Assembly (NCBI GenBank): GCA_009731375.1
Contig: BJOX01000272.1
Span: forward strand, 149,910-213,909
Direction of reading: 5' to 3'
Length of the DNA stretch: 64,000 bases
Source: Paulinella micropora
Lineage: Eukaryota > Cercozoa > Imbricatea > Euglyphida
Shown here: piece after piece, positions 1 to 27,800 of the stretch
How positions within the stretch are numbered: position 1 is the stretch's first letter
How the letters are laid out: every line of letters begins with the position of its first letter
Notes under the pieces: model-generated
The model's input: only the letters and a program-made list of their open reading frames with translations
The model's database searches: none
Told to the model about the DNA's origin: nothing
Position numbers and translations under genes: made by a program

Positions 1-40
<40 letters not shown>

Positions 41-56
41 TTCCCACACACACACC

Positions 57-100
<44 letters not shown>

Positions 101-128
101 CCATCTATCTATCTATCTACCTACCTAC

Positions 129-196
<68 letters not shown>

Positions 197-294
197 ATCT
201 ATCTATCTATCTACCTATCTATCTATATACCTACCTACCTACCTACCTACCTACCTACCTACCTACCTACCTATCTATATCCATCTATCTTTAC
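1..294. repeat. Homopolymer C, CT/AT and TATC/TACC microsatellite
   Basis: The window opens with a run of C, then (CT)n, (AT)n and long (TATC)n and (TACC)n arrays. No coding content. It lies 3' of the last visible PPR exon on the minus strand, so it is probably intron of that gene. Confidence 0.9.
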
Positions 295-14988
<14,694 letters not shown>

Positions 14989-15038
14989 CTATATATACAT
15001 ACATATATATATATGTATATGTATATATGTATATATAA

Positions 15039-15071
<33 letters not shown>

Positions 15072-15083
15072 CATATATGTGCG

Positions 15084-15131
<48 letters not shown>

Positions 15132-15166
15132 GAGAGAGAGTCTAGTATACACGATTAAGTACCTCG

Positions 15167-15245
<79 letters not shown>

Positions 15246-15627
15246 CTCGCCGAGGATCGGAGCATTCTGTGCGGCCTATACAATCGTATATAAATGCATA
15301 GATACATAGATACATAGATACATAAGGATCGGAGCATTCTTCTCGATCGTATATAAATGCGAGATACATAGATACATAGATACATAAGGATCGGAGCATT
15401 CTTCGCGGCCTATACAATCGTATATAAATGCATAGATACATAGATACATATATACATACATAAATACATAAATCATACCTACATACATACATACATACAT
15501 ACATACATACATACGTACATGCATGCATGCATACATACATACATACATACATACGTGCATGCATGCATGCATGCATGCATACATACATACATACATACAT
15601 ACATACATACATACGTGCATGCATGCA

Positions 15628-15658
<31 letters not shown>

Positions 15659-15660
15659 TT
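14989..15660. repeat. AT, GA, CT and ATAC/ATGC microsatellites
   Basis: Simple arrays with three copies of GGATCGGAGCATTCT near 15,253, 15,327 and 15,388. The first copy, read on the minus strand at 15,264-15,244, could be a 21-nt microexon (AG-NAPILGE-GT) in phase with the PPR exon at 14,988; this is weak. Confidence 0.8.
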
Positions 15661-16975
<1,315 letters not shown>

Positions 16976-17159
16976 TGAGCAAGACACGAACACCGAGCTC
17001 GAGAGAGGTGCAGAGGAAGAAGTGCAAGCAGGGCAAGCAGGTTGTCTTGAAGGGTAGTGAGTGAGAAGAGGGAGGGTGGGGAGGGGAAGGGGACGCAGAG
17101 ACGTCCTCAGGAGAGCCCGTTGCATTTGATGGATCTAAACCGAAGGAAAGGTTATACAG

Positions 17160-17865
17160 CAGCAAATGCAGATAGGTAGGTAAGCAGGTAGGTAGGTTAG
17201 GCCTCTCTCACTACCTTCAGAACTCCTGAAACAATCTCGCATGGTGTCTGCGTTTGTATATTATGTAGAAGCTCTGACATGCCTATGCTTATGTCTCATC
17301 ACTTTCATCCACATTCGTTAGTTTGTGATTGCTGTCGCTGTTCTTATTTATGCATTTATGTATGTCTGTATGTCTGTGTGTCTGGATGAGTAATTGTAGT
17401 CTGTACAGTACTTATGCATGTACGTCTGTATGTCGTTCGGTATATCTGTATGTCGGTATATCTTGTCTGTATGAGTCTTGTGTGTCTGTCTGTATGAATG
17501 CATGTCTGTCTTGTCTGTATTTCTGTATGTGTGTCTGTGTGTCAGTACTTGTGTCTGTGTGCCTGTATGTCTGTATGTCTGTGTGTATTTATTTATGCAT
17601 GTTCATGAGTGCATTTGTATTGTCGTTTACGTATTTATCACCTACCGTCCTAACCCTCCTACACTTATTCCAACCTACCTACCATACCTACCTACCTACC
17701 TACCTGCCTGCCTGCCGCCTGCTTCCTACCTACCTACCTACCCACCTGCCTACCACCTACCTACCTACCTACTTACTTAATTACCTTCCTAACCTGCTCC
17801 CTACCCCTTCCTCCTCCCTTCCATCCCTCCTTCCCTACTTACCTGAGAAGCAGGAAGGTTTTTTT
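17160..17865. repeat. GGTA, TGTC and CTAC low-complexity DNA
   Basis: Degenerate TGTCTGTATG repeats at 17,360-17,600 and CTACCTAC repeats at 17,670-17,860. The open frames here have only repeat-driven composition. Confidence 0.8.
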
Positions 17866-17875
17866 TCAGATGTTT

Positions 17876-18010
17876 TGTAGCTTCTTGTTTGCGTACTGGT
17901 CTCCCGGTGCCCCCTGTAGGGCCACAAATCGGACGTTTTCTACGGACAGTAAGATCTCTTTGGCATCAGACCAGTGTTCTTTGGCATTTGCTCCCCTAAA
18001 TGAGCCTCGT
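17876..18010 (-). CDS. Candidate terminal exon, unknown protein
   Basis: After an acceptor-like TCTCAG at about 18,011-18,016 the minus strand reads LKRGSFRGANAKEHWSDAKE and on to ENVRFVALQGAPGDQ..., with a stop at about 17,866-17,880. The composition is normal coding, unlike the surrounding repeats. No family recognised. It may be the last exon of a gene lying further right. Confidence 0.4.
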
Positions 18011-18469
18011 TTCAAACCCTGAGACTTGAATGCATTGCAGCTAACAGTAAGAGTAAAGTACAACGCGTAAAACCCTGTAGTGTCTTGTATGTTATGACAT
18101 GTAACGTAATTTAGTAAATAATTCAATGTAAGACTGTCGATCGAACCCTCAGTTTGACTCGCGTGTCTAACGGACACATGGCACAGAACCCGCCACATGT
18201 TGCCTTTAGCAGTACTTTTAACATTTACTTTGGTTGTGATTTACAAGCAGACATACTGCATCACGTATTATGCATGTATCGTCAGGTGCGGGATGCTGAC
18301 GTTCGCTGCGGCATGGTCGGATATGGTGCACTCGTTTGGTGAGGGTCATCATACAGCGACATACGCGCGCATACACATTTCACTTCCTCCCACTCAGGCC
18401 TCAAGCTTGGATCTCTTTTCTTTATCATCCCAGAAGCATTCATCATCTCGGTCGATCAAATCAAATGAT

Positions 18470-18488
18470 AGATATGTAGGTAGATAGA

Positions 18489-18539
<51 letters not shown>

Positions 18540-18628
18540 TAGATAGATAGACAGATAGATAGATAGATAAATAGATAGATAGATAGATAGATAGAGATAG
18601 ATATATAGATAGATAGACAGATAGATAA

Positions 18629-18671
<43 letters not shown>

Positions 18672-18713
18672 GATAGGTAGATAGATAGATAGATAGATAG
18701 GTAAGTAGGTAGG

Positions 18714-18765
<52 letters not shown>

Positions 18766-18960
18766 CAGGTAGGTAGATAGATATGTTTGGTCTGTCAGCG
18801 CTGCATATCCGAAGACATAGACATCCATAATAGATAGATAGATAGAGCTGCATATCCGAAGACATAGGCATCCATAATAGATAGATAGATAGATAGGTAG
18901 ATAGGTAGATAGATTTTCTTATAGTCATAGTCAGGTAAGTAGGTAGGTAGGTAGGTTGGT
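18470..18960. repeat. GATA/GGTA tetranucleotide arrays
   Basis: Long GATA arrays with two copies of the short dispersed segment GCATATCCGAAGACATA (about 18,803 and 18,848). Confidence 0.92.
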
Positions 18961-19010
18961 AGGTTGCTGGGTAGTAGGTGGGTAGGTGAGTAGAGTGAGT
19001 CAGTGAGTCA

Positions 19011-19123
19011 GTGAGTGTAGTAGTAGTAGGTAGTACTAGTAGTAGTAGTACTAGTAGTCGTAGTAGTAGTAGTAGTAATAGTAGTAATAGTAGTAGTAAT
19101 AGTAGTAGTAATAGTAGTAGTAA

Positions 19124-19168
<45 letters not shown>

Positions 19169-19169
19169 C

Positions 19170-19201
<32 letters not shown>

Positions 19202-19264
19202 CAGTAGTAGTAGTAGTAGGAGGAGGAGTAATAGTAGTAGTAATAGTAGTAGTAATAGTAGTAA

Positions 19265-19300
<36 letters not shown>

Positions 19301-19384
19301 CAGTAGCAGTAGTAGTAGTAGTAGTAGTAGTAGGAGGAGGAGGAGGAGGAGGAGGAGGAGTAGGAGTACTAGTAGTAGCAGTAG

Positions 19385-19428
<44 letters not shown>

Positions 19429-19429
19429 C

Positions 19430-19476
<47 letters not shown>

Positions 19477-19491
19477 GGTAGTAGTATCCTA

Positions 19492-19544
<53 letters not shown>

Positions 19545-19594
19545 AACTACAACTAATACTACTGCTACTACTACTACAACTACTAATACTACTG

Positions 19595-19653
<59 letters not shown>

Positions 19654-19663
19654 GCTACTATTG

Positions 19664-19717
<54 letters not shown>

Positions 19718-19735
19718 ACTACTACTACTACTCAG
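19011..19735. repeat. Large palindromic TAG/CTA trinucleotide array
   Basis: About 470 bp of (TAG)n with GGA patches is followed at 19,490 by about 245 bp of (CTA)n, its reverse complement. The two halves can pair as one long hairpin. Confidence 0.9.
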
Positions 19736-19780
19736 TAGTAGCTCTTGGTAACAATGATACGGTTGATTTTTCTCCTGCAG

Positions 19781-19876
19781 GAGATTCAGGCCGCGAGGGG
19801 AGAGAGATACGCGGGTTACGATAGTTCTTCTTGCGAGGATGAAAGCGCCTTGATCAACCGGTTGGCTGGTATTTAG
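19781..19876 (+). CDS. Candidate terminal exon, unknown protein
   Basis: A good acceptor (GATTTTTCTCCTGCAG, ending 19,780) precedes a 96-nt phase-0 frame that begins EIQAARGERYAG, ends NRLAGI and stops with TAG. It looks like the last exon of a plus-strand gene whose earlier exons I could not identify in the simple repeats upstream. Confidence 0.45.
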   Translation, partial: EIQAARGERYAGYDSSSCEDESALINRLAGI

Positions 19877-20440
19877 ATCAGCCAAATCAAACTATCTAAT
19901 TGACAAGCAGAATTGTCGCACCAAAGATATCAACATTCCACCTGCCTGGGCTGTGACTCATTCAAAAGCTCTTGCTATTCATATTCATACAAGCTGCTTT
20001 ACAAGTCCTGCCACAGTTTTTTGCCGTAAGGGTTGGCTGCGAACGAAGCACTTGAAGTCCTTGAAATCCATTGTTCATTCAGCGCACAGATCTTTGTGAT
20101 CTGGCTAGCAACAAGATTCTTTTGAGCAAGTTTTGCTGTGGTTATGAGTAATGTCCCACAAAATAAACTTGTCTGGTAAAAGACACTGACCCATTCTTAC
20201 ATATATTAATGACAGTGATTCGGTTTTTATGTGGTCCCGCTGGGCCTCACGACATGCCACGCTAAATTGTACTTGAGTATGATGTGAATTTTAAACCGTC
20301 CCACTGCAAGTTTGATTGTGTGTGTGTGTGCGTGTGTGTGGTTTAGCCATTGTTTCCTTTGAGTCAGTATACAACCCCAGGGATATTTGTAGGTGACAAC
20401 AAACTCTCAATGACTCTTATTAAAGAACTCTATGGCTGCA
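19877..20440. other. Non-coding unique sequence
   Basis: No clear gene or repeat. An AATAAA-like CAAAATAAACTTG at about 20,158 could be a polyadenylation signal for the exon ending at 19,876. Confidence 0.4.
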
Positions 20441-20782
20441 TTAACCCTTGACCGGTTTCAATCCCCAAAAAGTGGCTTCGATCCCCAACAGTGGATTGAG
20501 TTTTAAAAACATCAGCGCTGATGTTATATAAAATGTTGTCCGAGGCCACAAATTAATAAATTAAGAGTTGTTGGAGCGTTCTACGAAAGCCAGGATGTCA
20601 TAGCTTATCTAGAAGTGACTTAAATGCGCCTCTGAAGAATGACACCAACCACTTTTTTTCACATATTTTCGTTTACATTTCAGTGTGCATAAAAACAGTA
20701 TCAATTGGCAGTAAAATGCTGTCCTATGCTACACATTAACAAATCAAGAGTTGTTGAAACAATTTGTGAAAACCAGAATATA
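20441..20782 (+). repeat. Direct repeats flanking the gypsy element
   Basis: Units beginning near 20,530 and 20,718 share AAATTAAGAGTTGTTG-type sequence. The second unit is interrupted by the MITE at 20,783 and resumes at 21,061. The first 130 bp (20,441-20,575) reappear inverted at 31,227-31,325, on the other side of the LTR element. Confidence 0.65.
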
Positions 20783-21060
20783 TATTGCTGTTGACATTCA
20801 AGACAACAAAAAAAATTGATTTTTCTGTTTTGGTTGGAATTTCAGTTTTGGTTGGAATTTTGATTTTGGGTGAAAATTTGAATTTTTCAAATTAACTGCT
20901 ATATTCGTCCGCAAAATATCGTAAATTTTCGCGAAATGTTACCGTTAAATTTGAAAATTTGAATTTTTGTCACAAAAATGAAAAACTGTCACAAAAATGA
21001 AAATCTGACACAAAAATGAAAAACTAATTTTTGTTGTTGTCTTGAATGTCAACAGCAATA
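20783..21060. mobile_element. 278-bp MITE with 35-bp inverted ends
   Basis: Ends TATTGCTGTTGACATTCAAG.../...CTTGAATGTCAACAGCAATA are inverted repeats of about 35 bp with one mismatch. ATATA is present on both sides as a probable target duplication, and the insertion splits a sequence whose uninterrupted relative lies at 20,575-20,660. No coding capacity. Confidence 0.82.
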
Positions 21061-21143
21061 ATATATCAAAGCTTTTCTGGAAGTGACCGGCTTGAACGTG
21101 CCACTGAAGTCACAGGCATCAATCAATTATTCGAGTTATATAT

Positions 21144-21530
21144 TGTAGGCATCACCCCCCGGATAGCCGGTAAAAAATACCTTTTCCTGGTGACAGGTGC
21201 ACCAGCTTGTTTTTCAGTATTATTTGTCCGGATTGGACCTGATGCCATTTTATTCCTGGTCTGTTGCCGTTTTCCTTTTTGGCTTCACTGAGCTAATACA
21301 ACGAGACATCATTCTCATTCTTGAGGACTGTGTTTGGTTGTATTACCGACTTTTTACGAGCTATCGTTGGGGGCATTACACTTGGAGTCCACATCACTAG
21401 GGTGATTTCTTTCTGCTTTGCCACACAGGCAACAGAGTGAATTTTCACTGACCTGTCTCACACGGGGACGTCAGACGAAAACAAATACTCCAACACAGCT
21501 CCCTCATAACTCTTTCACAAAACAAATAAT
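21144..21530 (+). repeat. 5' LTR (at least this part)
   Basis: Starts TGTAGGCATCACCCCCCGGA. It matches 30,620-31,010 over segments such as GTCCGGATTGGAC, ACGAGACATCATTCTC, TTTCTTTCTGC and GTCTCACACGGGGACGT. The LTR may extend to about 21,800, where similarity is no longer visible. Confidence 0.7.
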
Positions 21531-22166
21531 TTGATTGGTCTCAAGCAGGTGTCTCGTACCCTCTAGCCCAATCAGTATCTGTGTGCTCACAAGGAGACAT
21601 CAGATACAAACTCTCTGTCGTTCTTGCTGTTCTCACACAGAGACCAAGAAGAAGGAGGTGGACAGAAGAGTGAAGGAACACACACAAAACACAAACAAGC
21701 ATAGGGACAGGAGCACAACACTCTACCCTTCTAGTTTGTGCATTTATCTGCATTATCTCACACATACGTCAGAGTATTTTTGCAAATCTCTGATCGTTTT
21801 CTAAAGGTAGGTCTGAGAACCTATCCGACCGACTGTCGACTTCTCAAGGAGAGCTTTTCTAGCTTCTCTATTACTATCTGTGTGTAGGTCCAAGTGCCTC
21901 ATACTAGATACAATATAGAAAAGAAGGAGGAGAAAGTAATCTGAGTAAGGAGAACAAGAAATCGGAGAAAGTCTCAAAGACTATTTTTCTCAAACAAAAA
22001 CAAACATACAAACAGTGTTTCATAGAGGACAGGGAATCTTATCCTACCCTCTCTATTAGTTTCTCTCTTCACTAGTCAATCGACTGAAGGAGGAACAGAA
22101 CACAAACGAACAAAAACCAAACATAGGAGCTGACACTGTCCTCCTGTTGATCACTACTACGACATC

Positions 22167-23285
22167 ATGTCGACAGAGACCGCCGAAGTGAGTGAATTCT
22201 CGGAGGCAGATCAAAGAAGAGAAGAAGAAGAAGCAGGAGGAGGAGGAGGAAGAGGATTGAATGAAGGAGGAGGAGGAGGATTGAATGAAGGAGGAGGAGG
22301 AGATGAAGGAGTAGGAGGAGGAGTAGAAGAGGGCTGGGATGATGAAGGAAGATATGGAGGAGACGAAGATGAAGGAGGATTTGAACAAGAAGAGACGGGA
22401 GGAGGAGGAGCATATGGTAATCCCTTACCACCTGCCTACACGGGAGGAGGAGGACGAAAAATGATCGACTTGATTCATAGTGATGGAGAGGAGATCACAG
22501 TGGAGGAACAACAGTGGGTGCAAGACCACTATGACCTCACTAAAGAAGAGTTTGATAACAAGATGGGGGTAGAGAAGGATACCTATGTGTGGATCCCTCA
22601 GGATCAAAGAAGAGAGAAAAGTCGTGCTAAAAAGGATGTCTATATCCTATTATCAAACACAGCACAGCTCCTCGGCAAACTGGTCTCTGATCCAGAAGAG
22701 AGAAAGAAGATACAGCATATCAAGTTTGGGGACACACACACCCACCTTGAATTACTCGATGCTATCTTTGGGGTGTACACTCAAACCCTGATTTGGGAAC
22801 GTACATACGGCCCACGATGTGAGGGTTACCTCCAGTACACAAACCCAAGAGCAACGGCCAGATTCCTCGCGACTGGTCAGGAGGCAGTCGATGTAACAAA
22901 AATGAAGACCAATCTGGGTTCGAAAAACTCGAGTGGCATATTTCATTTTTTTACAATGGAAATAAAGGCCTTGGAGGAGGGGAAGGCAGAGATGGAAAAA
23001 AGCATTAAGGCAGCAGGAGAAACTCATCCTGTGATTGATGAGTTAGAGAAGACCGACAGAGTTCTGACCAAGATCAGACTGTTGATGGGTGCGTTACTGC
23101 ACAAGGAGGCATGGAAGAGATGGATTCCTACCAAGGATCACTCTGTCCTTAAATCACTTAGTAACGCACCACCGGTCGCCAACAAAGCAGGTGTTGACCA
23201 ATATGTGGAGAAATATATTTTTCTCAGATCTGCTTCTGAATTGGTGGCCTTTATCACTCATGGCTCAAAAGCTGGTGATATCTGA
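22167..23285 (+). CDS. gag: Gag N-terminal part (gypsy copy 1)
   Basis: 372 aa from an ATG at 22,167. Residues 1-90 are a Gly/Glu-rich low-complexity region. The rest is helical and unrelated to known Gag domains by eye. The frame stops at TGA 23,283, but coding sequence continues in the next frame (23,286 onward), so a one-base shift near 23,270-23,290 separates the two parts of one Gag. It may be a mutation or a programmed shift; copy 2 does not cover this region. Confidence 0.7.
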   Translation: MSTETAEVSEFSEADQRREEEEAGGGGGRGLNEGGGGGLNEGGGGDEGVGGGVEEGWDDEGRYGGDEDEGGFEQEETGGGGAYGNPLPPAYTGGGGRKMIDLIHSDGEEITVEEQQWVQDHYDLTKEEFDNKMGVEKDTYVWIPQDQRREKSRAKKDVYILLSNTAQLLGKLVSDPEERKKIQHIKFGDTHTHLELLDAIFGVYTQTLIWERTYGPRCEGYLQYTNPRATARFLATGQEAVDVTKMKTNLGSKNSSGIFHFFTMEIKALEEGKAEMEKSIKAAGETHPVIDELEKTDRVLTKIRLLMGALLHKEAWKRWIPTKDHSVLKSLSNAPPVANKAGVDQYVEKYIFLRSASELVAFITHGSKAGDI

Positions 23286-24837
23286 GAAGAAGAAGGCGAA
23301 AGAGAAGGCGAGAATGAAAGCAAAAGTGAGTGGTGCAAAGGCACGCCCTCCGACATATTTGACCCCACCAGCTCCTGCCCCACCAGCCCCTACAACCCCG
23401 GGCTCAACTACGGTGGTGGTCACAAACACGGAGAAGAAGGACAGACAAAATATCATAAATGCTTTCAAGGGGAAGAAAGGAGGAGTGGCAAGTCTCATGC
23501 TATATGCCAAGACGAGCTCAGACAAAGACTCTGATGCTTCGCTTTTGAGCAAGCTCAAAGAGATCAATGCCTGCATGAAGGCTTTTCCTTGCGACGAAAC
23601 GCAGGAATACGAGGCCCTTGTTACTGTTTTTGACCAATCTCTAGTCTCGGAGGGATTTGATCTGACACAGTACAAGTTTTTGAGAAAGAAGGAGGAGATT
23701 AAGAGAAACAATGCAACAGGCCTAGACGCTCAGTGTGAACTGGCGGTGGCCACACTCATTTCATATTTTCAATCTCATGGATACCAGCATCTCTGCACTG
23801 GTACTCTCATAGGATTTGAAATCTTTGAGACAGTGGCGATGAGTTTGAGGAGTGCTGTTGGCTTGGCGGCGACCCTTACGGAGGTAGTTTCCTCCTATGG
23901 GCTATTCTATGGCCGCAAGTCGATCATCCTCTATTTCTTCTCGGCGTTACACACAGTTAACCCGAGTAAGCTTACTCAGCTCATACAACAATGCTCGACG
24001 TTTAGCTCAGTGAAGTCCAAGAACTTCCTCGAGACACACGTGTTCGAAAATACGGTTCAAAGCGTTGCTCCGTCAGCACTGTTTCAAGAAGTGATGAGTG
24101 CATGCTCAAACATGGACTCGCTCACGGAGGCACATACGGCACAGGCAGGCGGTGTACCTGTTGGCGCACAAGCCACGTACACAAACAGAGTTGCCGGTTG
24201 GAAGAGACAGAGAGAGCCAGACCTGAAGACCGCATGTTGGAGGTGGTTCGCGGGCTTGCAGTGTAAGGCACAGATGGAGAACAGAGACTGCTCTTTCAAT
24301 CATGATAGGCAGAACCCAACAGCAAGGGCAAATTTTCTGAGCAGGACGGAAGGCAAGGAACCGGGCCTTTTCAATATGCTTCAGATTGCCGCTGTGAACG
24401 AAGGTTGGTATGCCAATATGTGTGATGATGAGGAGTTACGAGAGGCAATCATTACCTACATGAAGAGGATGAAGGAGAAGAAGGAGGAAAGGGAGAGACA
24501 AAAGAACTTAAAGGCCTCTCAAAGAGGACGAGAAGGAGGAGCAGGAGCAGGAGGACGAGGAGGAGGAGGAGGAGGAGGAGGAGGACGAGGAACATGGAGA
24601 GGAGCCTCGAGGTGGCAGGGAACCCCTCAGAGAGGAAGAGGAGGAGGTCGGGGATATACCCCTTATGGAGGGAGAGCTGTTCGAGCTCCAGCCCCCCCAC
24701 CCAGAGGAGGAGGAGGCTCGTGGGCAAGCTCCAACCCAAATTTCGGTCGAGCTCAGGCCTACAACACTGCCTCGGAGACCGATACGTCATCCTACCCGGA
24801 CACTACTCAAGGTAATCGTTTCGAGGTGGTGGAATGA
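23286..24837 (+). CDS. gag: Gag C-terminal part with CCCH zinc finger and Gly-Arg tail
   Basis: Open in the +1 frame relative to the first Gag part (the frame is open from 23,089). It has a Lys-rich linker, a Pro-rich stretch, about 250 helical residues, then C-x8-C-x8-C-x3-H (CWRWFAGLQC...CSFNH) at about 24,235-24,300, a CCCH-type finger rather than the usual CCHC knuckle. It ends with a Gly/Arg-rich RNA-binding-like tail. The TGA at 24,835 is in the same frame as pol, which continues without an ATG, so Gag-Pol would need stop readthrough. Confidence 0.75.
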
Positions 24838-27800
24838 CTGGAGGGGGAAGAAGAGAGGAAGGAGAAGACTGTGAAGTTTAACCCTAAAGTCACAGTGCTT
24901 TCTAATGCTGTTGTGCAGACTGGGCCAACGCTTCCTCTATGTGAAAACAAAGATGTGGGTACACAGAGACTGCAGCCCCAAGGTAGTCTCATACCCGTTC
25001 ATACAGCACGGTTACCAATGATAACTGATGCAAATAGGAAGGCGAGACTTGCGATGGAGGCGAGGAGGCCAATGGCAGACGTATCGCCTCGGCCAAGCAA
25101 ACAACCACGAACAGACTCAATGTCTACGGTCGCGGCGGGTGGCGAGCAAAAAGACAATGTGTGTACTCAAGTACCACAAGACAATGTCGCTCAAATAGTA
25201 AACGCACCAGTACCGCAGAATAATAAAAATGTTAATGAGGTGAAGCAGGAGGAGAAGAAGGAGGAGTTGAAAAACTTAGAGACAAGACTCCAAAATTTGG
25301 AACGTAAAGTTCTTGTTCTCGCAGCCAATATACACAGGCCCGATGCTCTGTGTTATACGGAACTTTATTGTGAAACATTGAAGACAATATTAAAAGTTGG
25401 TAATGATACGATGGCGAATATTAATATTGTCGGCCGGAAGTTTTTTAATCGATACCGGGACTGGGTGGACGGAAATATGAAAAAGTCAACGGGCACTCTC
25501 AAAGGAGTGAGCAGCCGGACGGATATCACGGGAATCATCACACTGACCTTTAAATTGAAATCCGCACGAGTATACCGTATGGACCTCTATGTCGTCCCCG
25601 GTTACCACGGGTCAATATTACTATCGTATGACCAATTGGCTACGATGGGGGCTGTGATTGATTGCGCCGCACGGCGAGTGATATATGGAGTAAAAAGAGG
25701 AGAAGAGAACGATATTGATCCCTTCAACGCTACTGACTCTTATGAGGCTTATGAGCTGAGTCTAGCGACGGATCACAAAAAGATGGCCATCGCACATGAG
25801 GCACTTGAGGTGTACGTTCACCCCCATGTCGTAAGACCGGATGAACTGTCCTGGACCGACAATTGGGAATCCCAAGGGTGCACTGTCACAGTTCCGACAT
25901 CCCATTGGGACAAAAAGTCTATTGATGACTTAATCGAGAAGCGAAAGGAGGAGATTATATGTATCGCACAAAGAAGCCCGTCGTTGGCGAGATTCGCGGA
26001 AGGAGTAGGAACAGATGTCCATATTACTAACGGATACTGTTTCCATGCGAAAGTAGGAGAAGAAAAAAGGGAGGCGTTTGTACCAAGGAGAACGGGGCGA
26101 ATCCCGGATACTCCACCAGAAACTATTAAAAGTTTTATTACTGATTTCTGGGGTGACGAGCCCACGTGGCCGCGTTCACTGTCTGAAGTGAAGAAATGCT
26201 TACGGACTTTATTCGAAAATAATAAGCCGTATACTATTATCCTGCCATATAATGAGAAGGCGATATGGGCGCAGGAAATAAGGGACCGGCTTATTGATCA
26301 TCCTATACCGGTACCCTCTCGCAAGCAACAGCTAGTGGTGGCTTGTCGTATGGGAACTCGTGAGCAGAGCAGTGCATACAAGCGGAAGCTCAGAGACCTC
26401 GACAAGTTGAAATTGATACCGCAAGCATTCACATGCTTTGATGGTTTTTACACCCGTAAAGCTCCTTTGCAATACGCGAGACTCATTGACATGCTGGTGG
26501 AGCTCGGTAAAGATGATGAGCCGGACACGGTCACGTATGAAAAGACGGGCCTAGATGATGTCTCGGAAGAGGACTTAGGCTTGGAGGAGGACAGAGAACC
26601 CCTCAAGCAGCATAAGCAGATGTCTGATGAAGATTTTCAAGAGGCGGCGCGGAAAATATTGGAAGAAGGAGTAGGCACGGAGAAGGAGAAGGAGCTTTTA
26701 AAAGCCAAATTAGAGGCGAACAAGGAAATTTTTGACCCTCCACATGCAGGTGGTGTCAAGCCTGAAGATTTCACTGCGGTTATTTACAAAATACCGGGTG
26801 CGGAGCCGTCACCGGCACCACGAAGGGCGAATTTGAGTATACATGAGGCGAAGATAGCGGAGGAGCTAGCAAGACAGCTGCTCAATGAGGACTTTATTGA
26901 GAGATCAACATCCCCAATAGTCTCACAACCGAGAATAGTGCCGAAGCCAGGAGGAGAATGGCGCCTGACAGTTAACTATGCTCGTGTTAACAAGGTGCTG
27001 GAGGAAGAGAGAAATCCTCTCCCGACATTAGAAGAAGGAAGGAGAGTACTGCGGAATGCAAAATTCTATTCGGTCATTGACCTTAAGAATGGCTTCTGGC
27101 AGATACCACTGGAGGAAAAGTCCAGATGGCTGACGGCGTTTGTGGTGGGTATGGAAATATACCAATGGAAAGTGCTTCCGATGGGCCTCAAGCAAGCCCC
27201 AGGACTTTTCCAGAAGGCGATGCAGAAGATGTTGAGCAGTCAGTACGATGATTTGTCTGACGGTGGCTTTATGAGAAGGCGGGGACAGAAGGCGGGAGAA
27301 TATGCATTTTGCTATATCGATGACATTATCGTATACTCTAACACAATGGAGGAGCATATCGATCATTTGTCCGATATATTCAGGCGCATCGGAGCTTTTG
27401 GCCTGAAGTGCAATCTAAAGAAGTGTCAACTTGCCAAGACGAGTGTGACATACTTAGGGTACGAGATCTCCCATAATCGAGTCTCGATATCCAAAGAGAA
27501 GAGGGAGGAGATTATGAATCGACCGATACCGAAGAACCGCACTGAATTGCACTCATTCCTTGCGATGGCGCAATACTATAGCCAGTTTATACCCGATTGG
27601 GGTGCAACACGGGCTAAATTTGGAGAAATGATAGATTTTGGAGACTTTGAGAAGTGGGGCGAAGAGGCTTTGCAAGCGTTTCATGCGCTCAAAGATCTTA
27701 TTTATAAAGACCCGAAAGACGGAGGACTGGTGTTAACGATGCCCGACTTTACGAAACAATTCGTAGTCGATACAGACGCATCTAAGTTTGCGATTGGGGC

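Noticed and set aside
15244-15264. 21-nt PPR microexon (NAPILGE)
   Set aside because: Splice edges and phase are right, but the segment is too short and is repeated nearby in non-coding DNA; left out of the gene model.
22056-22431. Minus-strand Ser/Leu-rich frames
   Set aside because: Antisense of the Gly/Glu-rich start of Gag.
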